This document shows, one piece after another, positions 1 to 7,590 of a stretch of DNA of 64,000 bases. Position 1 is the stretch's first letter. Each line of letters starts with the position of its first letter. Source of the DNA: Akkermansia biwaensis (GTDB lineage Bacteria > Verrucomicrobiota > Verrucomicrobiia > Verrucomicrobiales > Akkermansiaceae); the NCBI RefSeq assembly GCF_026072915.1, contig NZ_AP025943.1, positions 2,294,001-2,358,000 of the forward strand, in the 5' to 3' direction. Position numbers and translations under genes: made by a program. The notes beneath the pieces were generated by a model. That model made no database searches. It had not been told where the DNA came from and was given only the letters and a program-made list of their open reading frames with translations.

Positions 1-173
1 GTCACCCTGATCAGGCCCACGCCTCCGCGGCGGATTTCCACCCGCACGGACTTGGCCCCGGCGTCCAGACTGTTCTCCACCAGCTCTTTGACGACGGAGG
101 CCGGCCGTTCCACGACTTCGCCCGCCGCCACCTGGCTGGCGAGAGTGGGAGACATGACATGGATGGTCGGCAT
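1..173 (-). CDS. mutL: DNA mismatch repair protein MutL, N-terminal fragment
   Basis: Only the first 57 or so codons lie in the window; the gene continues past position 1. The reading frame starts [14 protein letters not shown] and runs into the diagnostic GHKL ATPase motif I of Mut[16 protein letters not shown], followed by [10 protein letters not shown]. The Glu and Asn of this segment bind ATP and magnesium in the family. MutL couples MutS mismatch recognition to strand incision. The start is the only ATG placed correctly ahead of the motif. It is co-directional with thiS, 35 bases away. Function is certain at family level; whether the C-terminal endonuclease domain is present cannot be seen. 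Confidence 0.93.
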   Translation of the reverse strand, partial: MPTIHVMSPTLASQVAAGEVVERPASVVKELVENSLDAGAKSVRVEIRRGGVGLIRV

Positions 174-208
174 GGGTGAAGTAAAGTAAAATATTGATGA
201 TGAAAAAC

Positions 209-430
209 TCAGCCGCCGGCAACGATGGAGACCACTTCTACCGTATCCCCCGGAACAACCGTAACACGGGAAAAATCCCGGGGCAGGAGTGCGGAACCGT
301 TGTGTTCCACCACCACTGGATTTCCCTTCATATTCAGGAGTTCCAGAAGCCGTATGACGGAACAGGGTTCCGCCAGAAAATAGGGGACGCCGTTCAGGAT
401 AATGCTGTCTTGGGCGGTCATTGCGTTCAC
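209..430 (-). CDS. thiS: Sulfur carrier protein ThiS
   Basis: A 73-residue ubiquitin-fold protein ending in the obligatory Gly-Gly tail (VSIVAGG). ThiF adenylates this tail and it is converted to a thiocarboxylate that donates sulfur to the thiazole ring of thiamine. The N-terminal stretch (SIILNGVPY) and the central VVVEHNG segment match the ThiS pattern of an early beta hairpin and a conserved Glu/Asn turn. The usual length is 65-70 residues, so the second methionine (three residues in) may be the true start. No other thi gene is nearby, so its partners ThiF and ThiG must be elsewhere. Related MoaD proteins also end in GG, but length and motif favour ThiS. Confidence 0.9.
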   Translation of the reverse strand: MNAMTAQDSIILNGVPYFLAEPCSVIRLLELLNMKGNPVVVEHNGSALLPRDFSRVTVVPGDTVEVVSIVAGG

Positions 431-517
431 ACTATAGCACAGCGGGCCGGAAAAGCCAGAAACATACCTTGCGAATGGCGTAAAAGTTCCTGTTCAAGGA
501 ATAAGATAAAAAGAAAC

Positions 518-593
518 TGGCATCGCGTACGGGACTCGAACCCGTGTTGCCCGCGTGAAAGGCGGGAGTCCTAGACCGCTAGACGAACGCGAC
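518..593 (-). tRNA. tRNA-Glu (anticodon UUC)
   Basis: The reverse complement folds as a 76-nt tRNA with encoded CCA. The acceptor is GTCGCGT against ACGCGAT, with one G-T wobble at the first pair. The anticodon stem is CCCGC/GCGGG with loop CTTTCAC, so the anticodon is TTC. The T-loop is GGTTCGAGTCC. The D-arm resembles other glutamate tRNAs (TCGTCTAGCGG). It lies 23 bases from tRNA-Cys on the same strand, so the two are probably co-transcribed. Confidence 0.96.
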
Positions 594-616
594 TTGAACC
601 GGTTTTTGCAGCATCT

Positions 617-691
617 TGGAGGCGGGAGCGGGAATCGAACCCGCGAATGACGATTTTGCAGACCGTTGCCTTACCACTTGGCTACCCCGCC
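617..691 (-). tRNA. tRNA-Cys (anticodon GCA)
   Basis: A 75-nt cloverleaf on the minus strand with encoded CCA. The acceptor is GGCGGGG against TCCCGCC (one wobble), with discriminator U as expected for cysteine. The anticodon loop is CTGCAAA, giving GCA. The T-arm contains GGTTCGATTCC. It is upstream of tRNA-Glu in the direction of transcription. Confidence 0.96.
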
Positions 692-794
692 GCTGATGCT
701 GTGCGCGGATACTAGGAGAAAGGTCTTCCGGTGTCAATCTTGTTTTTGGAAAAGATACCTTGTTTTTTAGCGGAAAGCTTCTGAAAAAAGCCCT

Positions 795-1640
795 TCATTT
801 TTTCATGGGCAGCATTTTTGATTCATGGATGCCACCCAGCCCTGCGGTGAGGTCGATGGGCATCAGCCGGGCTTCCCGTTTCTGTTCGTACAGGACCTTG
901 ACGCGTACATGGCCGTAATCTTCCGGAAAAGTGCAGGTGATGGGACGGGAGATGGTGCCGGCGCTGAAAAAATAAACGGATTTATCTGTCTTTACGGGAA
1001 TGGGACGGTTTTTTTCGTCGAAAAATTCCATGCAGGTATAGGGAAATTCCTCAGGATGGGACAGGATGATGGTCCACTTCCCTTTCTCCTTTTTGTGGGT
1101 CGCGGTAAGGGTTACGCGTTGCATGGATTCCATTTTCGCTATGTCGCCGTCGTCCCTAAGAAAGGGAGGAAATGACAGGAGGATGTCGCAGTATCCCCCT
1201 TCTTTCAGAGCAAGGTCTTCCGCCGGAAGGGAAGACAGGTGCGAACACATGAGCGGCACCTCTCCTTTAATGTGTATCCAGCGGGTTTTGAGAGGGAGGG
1301 GCGTTTCCAAGGAAATCCCCAGGTTGAACGTTCCGGATTCTTCCTTCCGGTTATAGGAATCCAGAGTGATATAAATGGATCTGGGGTTCAGCGGCGTTCC
1401 CGAGGAATTCCGGATGTCCAGATTTCCTCCCTGCGTGTTGATATCCGTAAGGTCCAGACTTTTTTTGGCATCCAGAACGGCCGGGGCATTTTTATAACTG
1501 ATGTTTAAATTGAAAAAAACGGACTCTCGGGAGGTGTCCAACGGCGCCAGTTCCACCCCGGTTCCCTTCAGAATGGAGAGCGGTTTTCCCCATGAAAGGG
1601 AGAAAACGGAAAAAACAATCAGTGAAAACAAGAGCTTCAT
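795..1640 (-). CDS. Exported paralogue A1 of an unrecognised tandem family
   Basis: 281 residues with a signal peptide (MKLLFSLIVFSVFSLSWG). I do not recognise the family. It belongs to the A-type of a seven-member local family that shares three marks. The first is a region around residue 70-85 equivalent to the D-S-T-G-K motif of its relatives, here degenerate (IRNSSGTPL). The second is a W[IVL]x[IL]xGxxP motif near the middle (TRWIHIKGEVPL). The third is a C-terminal strand ending in G-L-G-G (DLTAGLGG). The pattern of short alternating hydrophobic strands suggests two beta-sandwich domains. It is the last gene of the array and overlaps B2 by the 4-nt ATGA, so the two are translationally coupled. 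It is the most divergent A member. Confidence 0.85.
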   Translation of the reverse strand: MKLLFSLIVFSVFSLSWGKPLSILKGTGVELAPLDTSRESVFFNLNISYKNAPAVLDAKKSLDLTDINTQGGNLDIRNSSGTPLNPRSIYITLDSYNRKEESGTFNLGISLETPLPLKTRWIHIKGEVPLMCSHLSSLPAEDLALKEGGYCDILLSFPPFLRDDGDIAKMESMQRVTLTATHKKEKGKWTIILSHPEEFPYTCMEFFDEKNRPIPVKTDKSVYFFSAGTISRPITCTFPEDYGHVRVKVLYEQKREARLMPIDLTAGLGGIHESKMLPMKK

Positions 1641-2449
1641 GGATTCATTTTCTTTAAGGGTGATGCGCTTCCGTCAAACCCGATGTTGAAGTTGACGGGG
1701 ATGTCCGTTGTTCCGCTTTCATCAAAATACGAAAGCGTCACCAGGAGGGTTCTGGTATTTGGCCGGAACAAATAGATAAGACGTAGAGACTGTTCGTTTT
1801 CCTCATTTTGTCTGACAGGGATCTTAATCATTTTAGGGTGAAAAGGCGTTCCGTCGGGATACTGGAAAGTGATGGAATGCAGAATGACCGGACTATTGCT
1901 TCCGATATCGACGGAAAACAACGGGCTGTTCGCCTCCTGTCCGGCTGATGAAATCCTGAGATGGATGGGATTTCCGGTTTTGGGATGCCGAATGATGGAC
2001 GGAGCTTCTTCAAATTCAATTTCCTGTGCCGGAAATTTCAGCACCTTACGGCCCATGGGGATGGAAATATTCCCTGAAATCCGTATCCACTCGGCTTGAA
2101 CACTGGGAAGGGAATTCGTCTGGATGCTCAGCTCCGCTTTTCCCTCCGGCGAATGGAAGGAATCATTTTCATAGGACAATTCGGGAGTGACCTGCACGTT
2201 CCGGATGCCGAGCTTTTTTCCCGTGGAATCAACCACTGCCAGACCACGTGCATCCGGGGGCGTCAGGGGAACCCCTCCACCGGAGCAGGACAGCTTGAAG
2301 GACAGCGTCAGGGATTTGTCGTTTTTCTGATGGACAATCCTCATTTCCGAGAAGACGAGACTGTCCCGCGGCAAATCTTTTTCCCCGTCCCCGGCGGGGG
2401 ACGAAAGGGAGCCGCAGAGAAAAAACAGGAGGAATGCGGTTGTTTTCAT
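1637..2449 (-). CDS. Exported paralogue B2 of an unrecognised tandem family
   Basis: 270 residues with a signal peptide (MKTTAFLLFFLCGSLSSPAG). It is B-type: it carries the family motif VVDSTGKKLG near residue 75 and AEWIRISGNISI near residue 120. It ends with the family strand in the form NIGFDG. B members differ from A members in lacking the glycine-rich stretch in the C-terminal half. It sits immediately upstream of A1 with an ATGA overlap, forming a B-A pair. A stoichiometric partnership of B2 and A1 is an inference from this coupling, and no enzymatic motif is visible. Confidence 0.85.
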   Translation of the reverse strand: MKTTAFLLFFLCGSLSSPAGDGEKDLPRDSLVFSEMRIVHQKNDKSLTLSFKLSCSGGGVPLTPPDARGLAVVDSTGKKLGIRNVQVTPELSYENDSFHSPEGKAELSIQTNSLPSVQAEWIRISGNISIPMGRKVLKFPAQEIEFEEAPSIIRHPKTGNPIHLRISSAGQEANSPLFSVDIGSNSPVILHSITFQYPDGTPFHPKMIKIPVRQNEENEQSLRLIYLFRPNTRTLLVTLSYFDESGTTDIPVNFNIGFDGSASPLKKMNP

Positions 2450-2475
2450 AGGATATTTTCGTAGGGAAGGGGCAG

Positions 2476-3342
2476 TTACCTGGCCGATGGCGCCTGTCTC
2501 TTGCTGAGAGTTCCCGCCAGGCCGACGGTCAGGTTGAATGGGAGGCTTTTATTTTTAAACTTGTCGGGATCTATGTAAAGAATTCTAGCCTGCAGACGTG
2601 AGTAGGCTCGCGGAAAAACGCATTCCATGGAATAACCGGCCCCTCCCCCTCCCGCAAAAGCGCTGCAGGGCCTTAAGGAAAAGAGGACATGGAGTCCCTG
2701 TTCATCAAGGAGTTCCAGACCGTAAAAACGGAAGGTGGCGATGGCACTCAAATGGATTTTCCATAATTGGGAATTATTTCTGTAGGTTTGCAGAAGTTTC
2801 GCTTCCAGGGTAACAGTTTCACTTTTGCATATTGCCAAGTCCGCTACCGGTCCTTCCGGAACCATTTCACAGTCTATTGCGGAAAACTCTTCCTTCATTC
2901 CGTTCCGCCAGAAAAGTCCTCTGGGAATTGAAGAGGAAAGGGAACAGCAACGAAGTGGAACATTTCCGCAGATATGTATCCATTTGGCGGTTTTGGCGGG
3001 GAGTTCCTTGAAAAAAAGAATCGCATGGAACTGGTTGTCCGGGCAATCTTCTTCATCTACTTGGAGGAAGTTTTTTCCAACTATCATCAAATTGTCGGGA
3101 AGAAGTCTTTTCCCTGTTGAATCAACGACATTCAGCAGAAGGTAGGCTTTTGGCGGGAATTCCATGATGGATTCTTTTGCCGTGTGGGTGACGCTGCATG
3201 TAATTTTCATGCAGGGAACATCATTGTCGGTAATAATTTCAAGAGATTCAAATTCCATGTGCGCTCCCTCAAGGGCGGGAGGCGGATCGCCAAAGGAGCA
3301 GGGAAAAAGGAAAGCAATCGCCAGGTACAGTAACATTTTCAT
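2476..3342 (-). CDS. Exported paralogue A3 of an unrecognised tandem family
   Basis: 288 residues from the chosen start (MKMLLYLAIAFLFPCSFG), which gives a clean signal peptide. The frame stays open 31 codons further upstream, but that would overlap B4. Family marks are VVDSTGKRLLPDN near residue 72, AKWIHICGNVPL near residue 120, and a C-terminal strand TVGLAG. A glycine-rich patch (FAGGGGAG) lies in the second half, as in A5 and A6. Cysteines are unusually frequent in the mature part (for example VPLRCCSL), compatible with disulfides outside the cytoplasm. It follows B4 by 16 bases, repeating the B-A order. Function unknown. Confidence 0.85.
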   Translation of the reverse strand: MKMLLYLAIAFLFPCSFGDPPPALEGAHMEFESLEIITDNDVPCMKITCSVTHTAKESIMEFPPKAYLLLNVVDSTGKRLLPDNLMIVGKNFLQVDEEDCPDNQFHAILFFKELPAKTAKWIHICGNVPLRCCSLSSSIPRGLFWRNGMKEEFSAIDCEMVPEGPVADLAICKSETVTLEAKLLQTYRNNSQLWKIHLSAIATFRFYGLELLDEQGLHVLFSLRPCSAFAGGGGAGYSMECVFPRAYSRLQARILYIDPDKFKNKSLPFNLTVGLAGTLSKRQAPSAR

Positions 3343-3358
3343 GGAGGGGGCCGGTTTG

Positions 3359-4192
3359 TCAATGGTTCTGGAAAATTTCCCCTCCCAGGCTGACGCGGCA
3401 ATGGATGGGGAGTTTTTCCGGCTGGAGGTTTCCAAAATAGGAGAGATGGAGCTGCATAGTGGTTTCCTCCTCCGGAATGTTGAAGACGAAACATTCCGGA
3501 AGTGTCTTCTCGAAAAGACGGAGGCTGTTGAATTTTTTATAGGAGGCAGGCGGTGTATTCCCTCTTTGGGGTGCAGTCAGGGAAAGGGAATGAATGGTAA
3601 AAAAATCCGGGGCGCGAATGAAAAGCTTCCATGCCAAATGGGGACCGCCCCATGATGCCGAATAATGGCGTGCCCGGATATGGACGGAGTTATCCCCAAC
3701 GATCTCCTTTTTTTCCGGAAGGGAGAAATGAATCTCCTCTCCGTTTACGGTGAGACCGGAAACCGGGGCCTGGCGCACTTCCGAGGTCATCAGCAAAGGA
3801 ATGTGTCCGGATATTTCCACCCAGGCGGCCTGGGCGGATGGAGGGGTATCCGTTTCAATGGAAATGGCGGCTGCCCCGTTCCAGCCCATGTTGTCTTTTC
3901 TTTCCTCCTCCGGGTCCAGGACGGGATCTACAAAAATGCGTGACACCCGCAGTCTCTTCCCCTGGGAGTCCGTGATCTTCAATCCTTCCGTAGTGGATGG
4001 CGAGAAAGGTATCCTTTTCCCGGAAAAGAACGCCAGGAAATTGAAAGTAATCTTTTGGCGGCGGCCTGCTTGTTCCAGCAGAAAGCCGCAAAACTTCACA
4101 GGCTTCCCGTCCTCCGTTTTTTCTGGAGTACCGGAGGCATGGCAGGGGAAAATACCCGCAAGAATCATGAACAGCAGGATGATGGGCTTCAT
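3359..4192 (-). CDS. Exported paralogue B4 of an unrecognised tandem family
   Basis: 277 residues with a signal peptide (MKPIILLFMILAGIFPCHAS). B-type member: KITDSQGKRLRV near residue 72 (Gln replaces Thr of D-S-T-G-K), AAWVEISGHIPL near residue 126, and a terminal strand RVSLGG close to the C-terminus. The mature chain alternates hydrophobic strands and loops with no recognisable catalytic signature. It is followed by A3 after 16 bases and preceded by A5 29 bases away, so the whole array is probably one transcript. Function unknown. Confidence 0.85.
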   Translation of the reverse strand: MKPIILLFMILAGIFPCHASGTPEKTEDGKPVKFCGFLLEQAGRRQKITFNFLAFFSGKRIPFSPSTTEGLKITDSQGKRLRVSRIFVDPVLDPEEERKDNMGWNGAAAISIETDTPPSAQAAWVEISGHIPLLMTSEVRQAPVSGLTVNGEEIHFSLPEKKEIVGDNSVHIRARHYSASWGGPHLAWKLFIRAPDFFTIHSLSLTAPQRGNTPPASYKKFNSLRLFEKTLPECFVFNIPEEETTMQLHLSYFGNLQPEKLPIHCRVSLGGEIFQNH

Positions 4193-4221
4193 AAATATTC
4201 AGTTGAAAAGATGCGGTTATG

Positions 4222-5085
4222 TCAGGGTTCTCTTTTTCCCTTGTTGAGTGATCCCCCTATTCCCAAACTCACGTCGACGGATACGTGTCTTGTCTCAAAA
4301 TTGCGCGGATCAAGATACAGAATCCGTACCTTCATTTTTTCACGGGAGCGCGGGAGAACGAGATATTCATAGGTGGAGGTTCCTCCTCCCCCGCTGGCGC
4401 TGAACCCGCAAAGAGAGGGCGGCATACCGGCAGGGACGGCCCGTCCCTGCATGTCTTCCAGTTTCAAATCCCGGTACCGGAAATCGGTCGGGTAGGCCAG
4501 CAGGAATTCCCAGACATCGGTGCCATTCCGGCCGCCGTCCCCGTCTTTCAGCTTCTTCATGGATAATGTCAGGAACTGCATCCGGGCGGGGTCGGCAATG
4601 CCATCATCCTGCCGGCCGTTGTTTGGCGGAAGCGGTATTTTTACCTCTTCCGGGTGAAGTAGATCAACCTCTGCCGGATCCGTGGATGAATATTCCGTAC
4701 AGGTGACGGGCACATCCCCCCGAATGCGTAGCCACTCCGCGTCTTCCGGGGGCCATTCGGAAAACGAGAATTGGATAATGAACTCTTTTTCCTGATTCAG
4801 TCCCTTTTCTGCCTTCATGGAAATCAGAACATTGTCCGGCGTATAGGTCTTTCCCGTGGAATCCGTAATGGAAAGGTCGGAAAATGGTTTCCCGGATGCA
4901 GGGATGATGCTGGCTTTCCCCCGGTATGTCCCGTCCAGGGTCACCATGCAGTATTTCTTCTTTTCCGTGTGGTCCGTCCCGGTCAGGAAAGATGCGAACC
5001 CCGTCCGTGAGCCTTGCAGCAGGGGTGTATTGTCAGCAGACGCGGCCACGCAGGAAAGCGGCAGAAATAGCAACAGGTATTTCAT
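4222..5085 (-). CDS. Exported paralogue A5 of an unrecognised tandem family
   Basis: 287 residues with a signal peptide (MKYLLLFLPLSCVAASA). A-type: SITDSTGKTYTPDN near residue 74, AEWLRIRGDVPVTC near residue 117, a glycine patch SASGGGGTST near residue 233, then a strand-rich end with SLGIGG. It is clearly closest to A6: both share DSTGKTY, AEWLRIRG, LEDMQGR and the VRIL.DPR segment. A5 and A6 therefore look like a recent duplication. It is the only A member without an adjacent upstream B gene of its own. Function unknown. Confidence 0.86.
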   Translation of the reverse strand: MKYLLLFLPLSCVAASADNTPLLQGSRTGFASFLTGTDHTEKKKYCMVTLDGTYRGKASIIPASGKPFSDLSITDSTGKTYTPDNVLISMKAEKGLNQEKEFIIQFSFSEWPPEDAEWLRIRGDVPVTCTEYSSTDPAEVDLLHPEEVKIPLPPNNGRQDDGIADPARMQFLTLSMKKLKDGDGGRNGTDVWEFLLAYPTDFRYRDLKLEDMQGRAVPAGMPPSLCGFSASGGGGTSTYEYLVLPRSREKMKVRILYLDPRNFETRHVSVDVSLGIGGSLNKGKREP

Positions 5086-5224
5086 AGGGAATGGGTGTTG
5101 GATGAGAGAGTTGCAAACAAAGGAATCTGGCAGTCCTGCCTAGGGAAAAATCTGGATCATGGCATGTTCTCCGGGGTGTTGGGGGAGGGCTCTTGGTGGC
5201 AAGCCGGAGGCGGGAAGAACGTTT

Positions 5225-6073
5225 TTATTTAGCCGCAGGGACTTTTTCCTTGTTAAGGGGGCCTCCCATTCCCACGCTGATGTCAACAGGCACTTGCCTG
5301 ATTTCAATGTAGCGGGGATCGGCATGCAAAATGCGCACTTTCAGTTGTTCATAGGGGCGGGTAAGGGTGAAATATTCGGAGCGTGTCGTTCCGCCGCCGC
5401 CGCTGCACAATCCTCCGGAAAAACGTTTGAAGGGAATGGGCCGCCCCTGCATGTCTTCCAGTTCCATGCCGCAGTAGCGGAAGCTGTCCCGGTGGCCCAG
5501 GCTGAATTTCCATTGGAAGCCTTCCTCTTCCTTACCCTCCCACTTCTCCACGAATAATATCAGGGTCTCCGTTCGTGCCGGGTCCGCAATGTCGCTCTGC
5601 GGGATGTCATTCCCCACAACGGGAATTTCCGTTTCTCCCGGGTGAATCAGATCGACCTCCACCGGATCCAGGGAGGAAGCTTTGATGCACACCACGGAGA
5701 CATTCCCCCGGATGCGTAGCCATTCCGCATGTTCTGACGGCCATTCGGAAAGAGAAAAGCGCAGATGGAACTCTTCTTCCCGATTCCATTCTTTTTCCCA
5801 CGCCGGCTCAATCAGAACATGATTCAATGCATAGGTTTTTCCTGTGGAGTCCGTGACGGAAAGATCGAAAGGCCTTTCCTTGGATATGGAGACCACACTG
5901 AGGTGTTCCAGAGGCCTTCCGTTCAGGGACAATATGCAATAAGGCTCCTTAGTCGTACCGTTGACTCCCAGGGAGAAGGAGTCGAATTCCAGAGGACAGA
6001 GCGGTGGCGGAGGTGCCTTGTCCGCAGCGGCGCCCAGGCAGGAGAGAGAAAGGAACAGCAGCAGGGATTTCAT
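5225..6073 (-). CDS. Exported paralogue A6 of an unrecognised tandem family
   Basis: 282 residues from the start that gives the signal peptide MKSLLLFLSLSCLGAAA; this ATG overlaps the stop of B7 by ATGA, which decides it. The frame extends further upstream but inside B7. A-type marks are VTDSTGKTYAL, AEWLRIRGNVSV, MELEDMQGRPIP, a glycine patch (SGGGGTT) and a final strand SVGMGG. It is the nearest relative of A5. The 139 bases between A6 and A5 are the largest gap inside the array; I saw no strong terminator there. Confidence 0.86.
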   Translation of the reverse strand: MKSLLLFLSLSCLGAAADKAPPPPLCPLEFDSFSLGVNGTTKEPYCILSLNGRPLEHLSVVSISKERPFDLSVTDSTGKTYALNHVLIEPAWEKEWNREEEFHLRFSLSEWPSEHAEWLRIRGNVSVVCIKASSLDPVEVDLIHPGETEIPVVGNDIPQSDIADPARTETLILFVEKWEGKEEEGFQWKFSLGHRDSFRYCGMELEDMQGRPIPFKRFSGGLCSGGGGTTRSEYFTLTRPYEQLKVRILHADPRYIEIRQVPVDISVGMGGPLNKEKVPAAK

Positions 6074-6903
6074 GGAGTGGGAGTGTTGGAAGGTGGTGAT
6101 ATCGGGCCTCCGAGCCCGATTGTCTGGTCCATGGGAATGTTCATGTTTTTCTTTCCGGACAGGCAGAAAATCCGGACGAGCAGGGTCTTTTCCTCTTCGG
6201 GGATGGCATGAAGCCAGTCCATTTCCCATTGATGGCCGGATTTGTTGCCAAAATGGCTGTGATGGCGGGCGTCCGGAGGGAGCTCCTTTCCCTCGTGGTC
6301 TTTCAGGGCAAGGGAATGGAAAAGAATGTCCTCATCCCCGGTAATGGTCAGCCGCCAATAGGTAAATCCTTCCACGGGAATCAGTCCTTCATGGACTTGG
6401 GCCTTGACCGTGATGCTTTTTTTCTTTCCTTCCCTGTCCCGTTCAGACAGAGGGATGGAAACGGCGTCTCCGCCCAGGGTTATTGCCTGCCAGGGAAGCG
6501 CCTGCTTTTTGTCCGCCGCCAGAACGGGAATGGCTCCTTTCAGGGAAACGGACGTGGCCCGTGCATCCGGCAGGGAATCGGATGATAAATACATGTCCAC
6601 CGTATAATCTTCCGTGCCGGCGGGGTCCGGGTAATGTGAGAAATTAATGCTCAGGCAGGGAAGAGCCTTTCCGGTGCTGTCGGTAGCCGTGAATGCATCG
6701 GAGGCCAGGGGAATGAGCGGAACCTGCCCCGCTTGAGGCGTGAGCCGGAAGGAAAAGGAAATGCCCGGGCGGTTTTTTCCCTGGGAAAGGGACATTCCCG
6801 TGAAAAGGGCCTCCCATGGCCCTGTCTCCGGCTGCGCCTGCGCCGCGGGCAGGAATGCCAGGGACAGGAGAGCCGCGCGGCAAAAGTGCCATCTGCTTTT
6901 CAT
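6070..6903 (-). CDS. Exported paralogue B7 of an unrecognised tandem family
   Basis: 277 residues with a signal peptide (MKSRWHFCRAALLSLAFLPAAQAQ) and a good cleavage site after AQA. B-type: TATDSTGKALPC near residue 77, ATSVSLKGAIPV near residue 117 (the Trp of the family motif is replaced), and a final strand TIGLGG. It is the first array gene in transcription order. It follows the lipoprotein gene by 8 bases and is coupled to A6 by ATGA. That spacing ties the array to the upstream lipoprotein and probably to the kinase genes. Function unknown. Confidence 0.86.
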   Translation of the reverse strand: MKSRWHFCRAALLSLAFLPAAQAQPETGPWEALFTGMSLSQGKNRPGISFSFRLTPQAGQVPLIPLASDAFTATDSTGKALPCLSINFSHYPDPAGTEDYTVDMYLSSDSLPDARATSVSLKGAIPVLAADKKQALPWQAITLGGDAVSIPLSERDREGKKKSITVKAQVHEGLIPVEGFTYWRLTITGDEDILFHSLALKDHEGKELPPDARHHSHFGNKSGHQWEMDWLHAIPEEEKTLLVRIFCLSGKKNMNIPMDQTIGLGGPISPPSNTPTP

Positions 6904-6911
6904 GCCGGGAA

Positions 6912-7490
6912 TTAACGGTTGGAGAGCAATTCCTTCATGTCCGGCAGGCGGAAATGCAGGGGAGGAAGTTCCGTGCCGTAGGCGGTGGACTTTTCTTTCC
7001 GCAGGTTTTCCGCTCTTTCTTCCAGAGTACGTGCGGCGTTGAGAATCTTGCGCACTTCCTGGCGTCCGCGGCCTATTTTGGAAGCGGCGCGTACAGGGTC
7101 GGGCGTCAGTTCGGGGCCTCCCTTGAGGTATTTTTCAAAATACTGCTGGTAGTGTTCCGCCAGTTCTCTTCCGCGGGCAAACAGTTTCCTATCTTCCTCC
7201 ACAAAGGCGACCAGGTCCGGATCCACGTCCCTGGTGCTCAGGTCTGCAAGGTCTTCGTCCCGGTCCTTCAGTATTTTTGCCGCCTGCCGGCTGCTTTCCT
7301 CCAGGCCCGGAAGAGTCGGATTCTTCTTCAGCTTGAGGAGCCGTTCCGCCAGTGCGTCGCTTTTTTCGGAATATTCCGCATTGATGTCGGCCACCTTTTT
7401 ACAGTAGGAGACGGAGGGATCGCCGCAGGAAATCATCAGGAATGCCGCCAGCAGGGGAACCAGGCGGCGCATGCAGGTCAGGGGAGTCAT
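6912..7490 (-). CDS. Small putative lipoprotein, helical
   Basis: 192 residues. The N-terminus has arginines and a hydrophobic run ending LLAAFLMISC-GD, a plausible lipobox with Cys about residue 22. The -3 residue is Met, so it is not textbook. The mature part is charged and alpha-helical with heptad-like stretches (EKSDALAERLLKLKK, RTLEERAENLRKEK), suggesting a coiled coil. A start six codons later (MRRLVPLL) is also possible. It sits between the Sel1 kinase and the paralogue array, 8 bases from the latter, and probably anchors or assembles something at the envelope. No family recognised. Confidence 0.8.
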   Translation of the reverse strand: MTPLTCMRRLVPLLAAFLMISCGDPSVSYCKKVADINAEYSEKSDALAERLLKLKKNPTLPGLEESSRQAAKILKDRDEDLADLSTRDVDPDLVAFVEEDRKLFARGRELAEHYQQYFEKYLKGGPELTPDPVRAASKIGRGRQEVRKILNAARTLEERAENLRKEKSTAYGTELPPLHFRLPDMKELLSNR

Positions 7491-7590
7491 GGTTCTCTTT
7501 TAGCATTTCCTCAAACGGAAGCAAGAAGCTTTCGTGAAAATGAACGGGCCGGAACAATTGCGGAAGGAACTGACGAACAGCGAATTCCTT

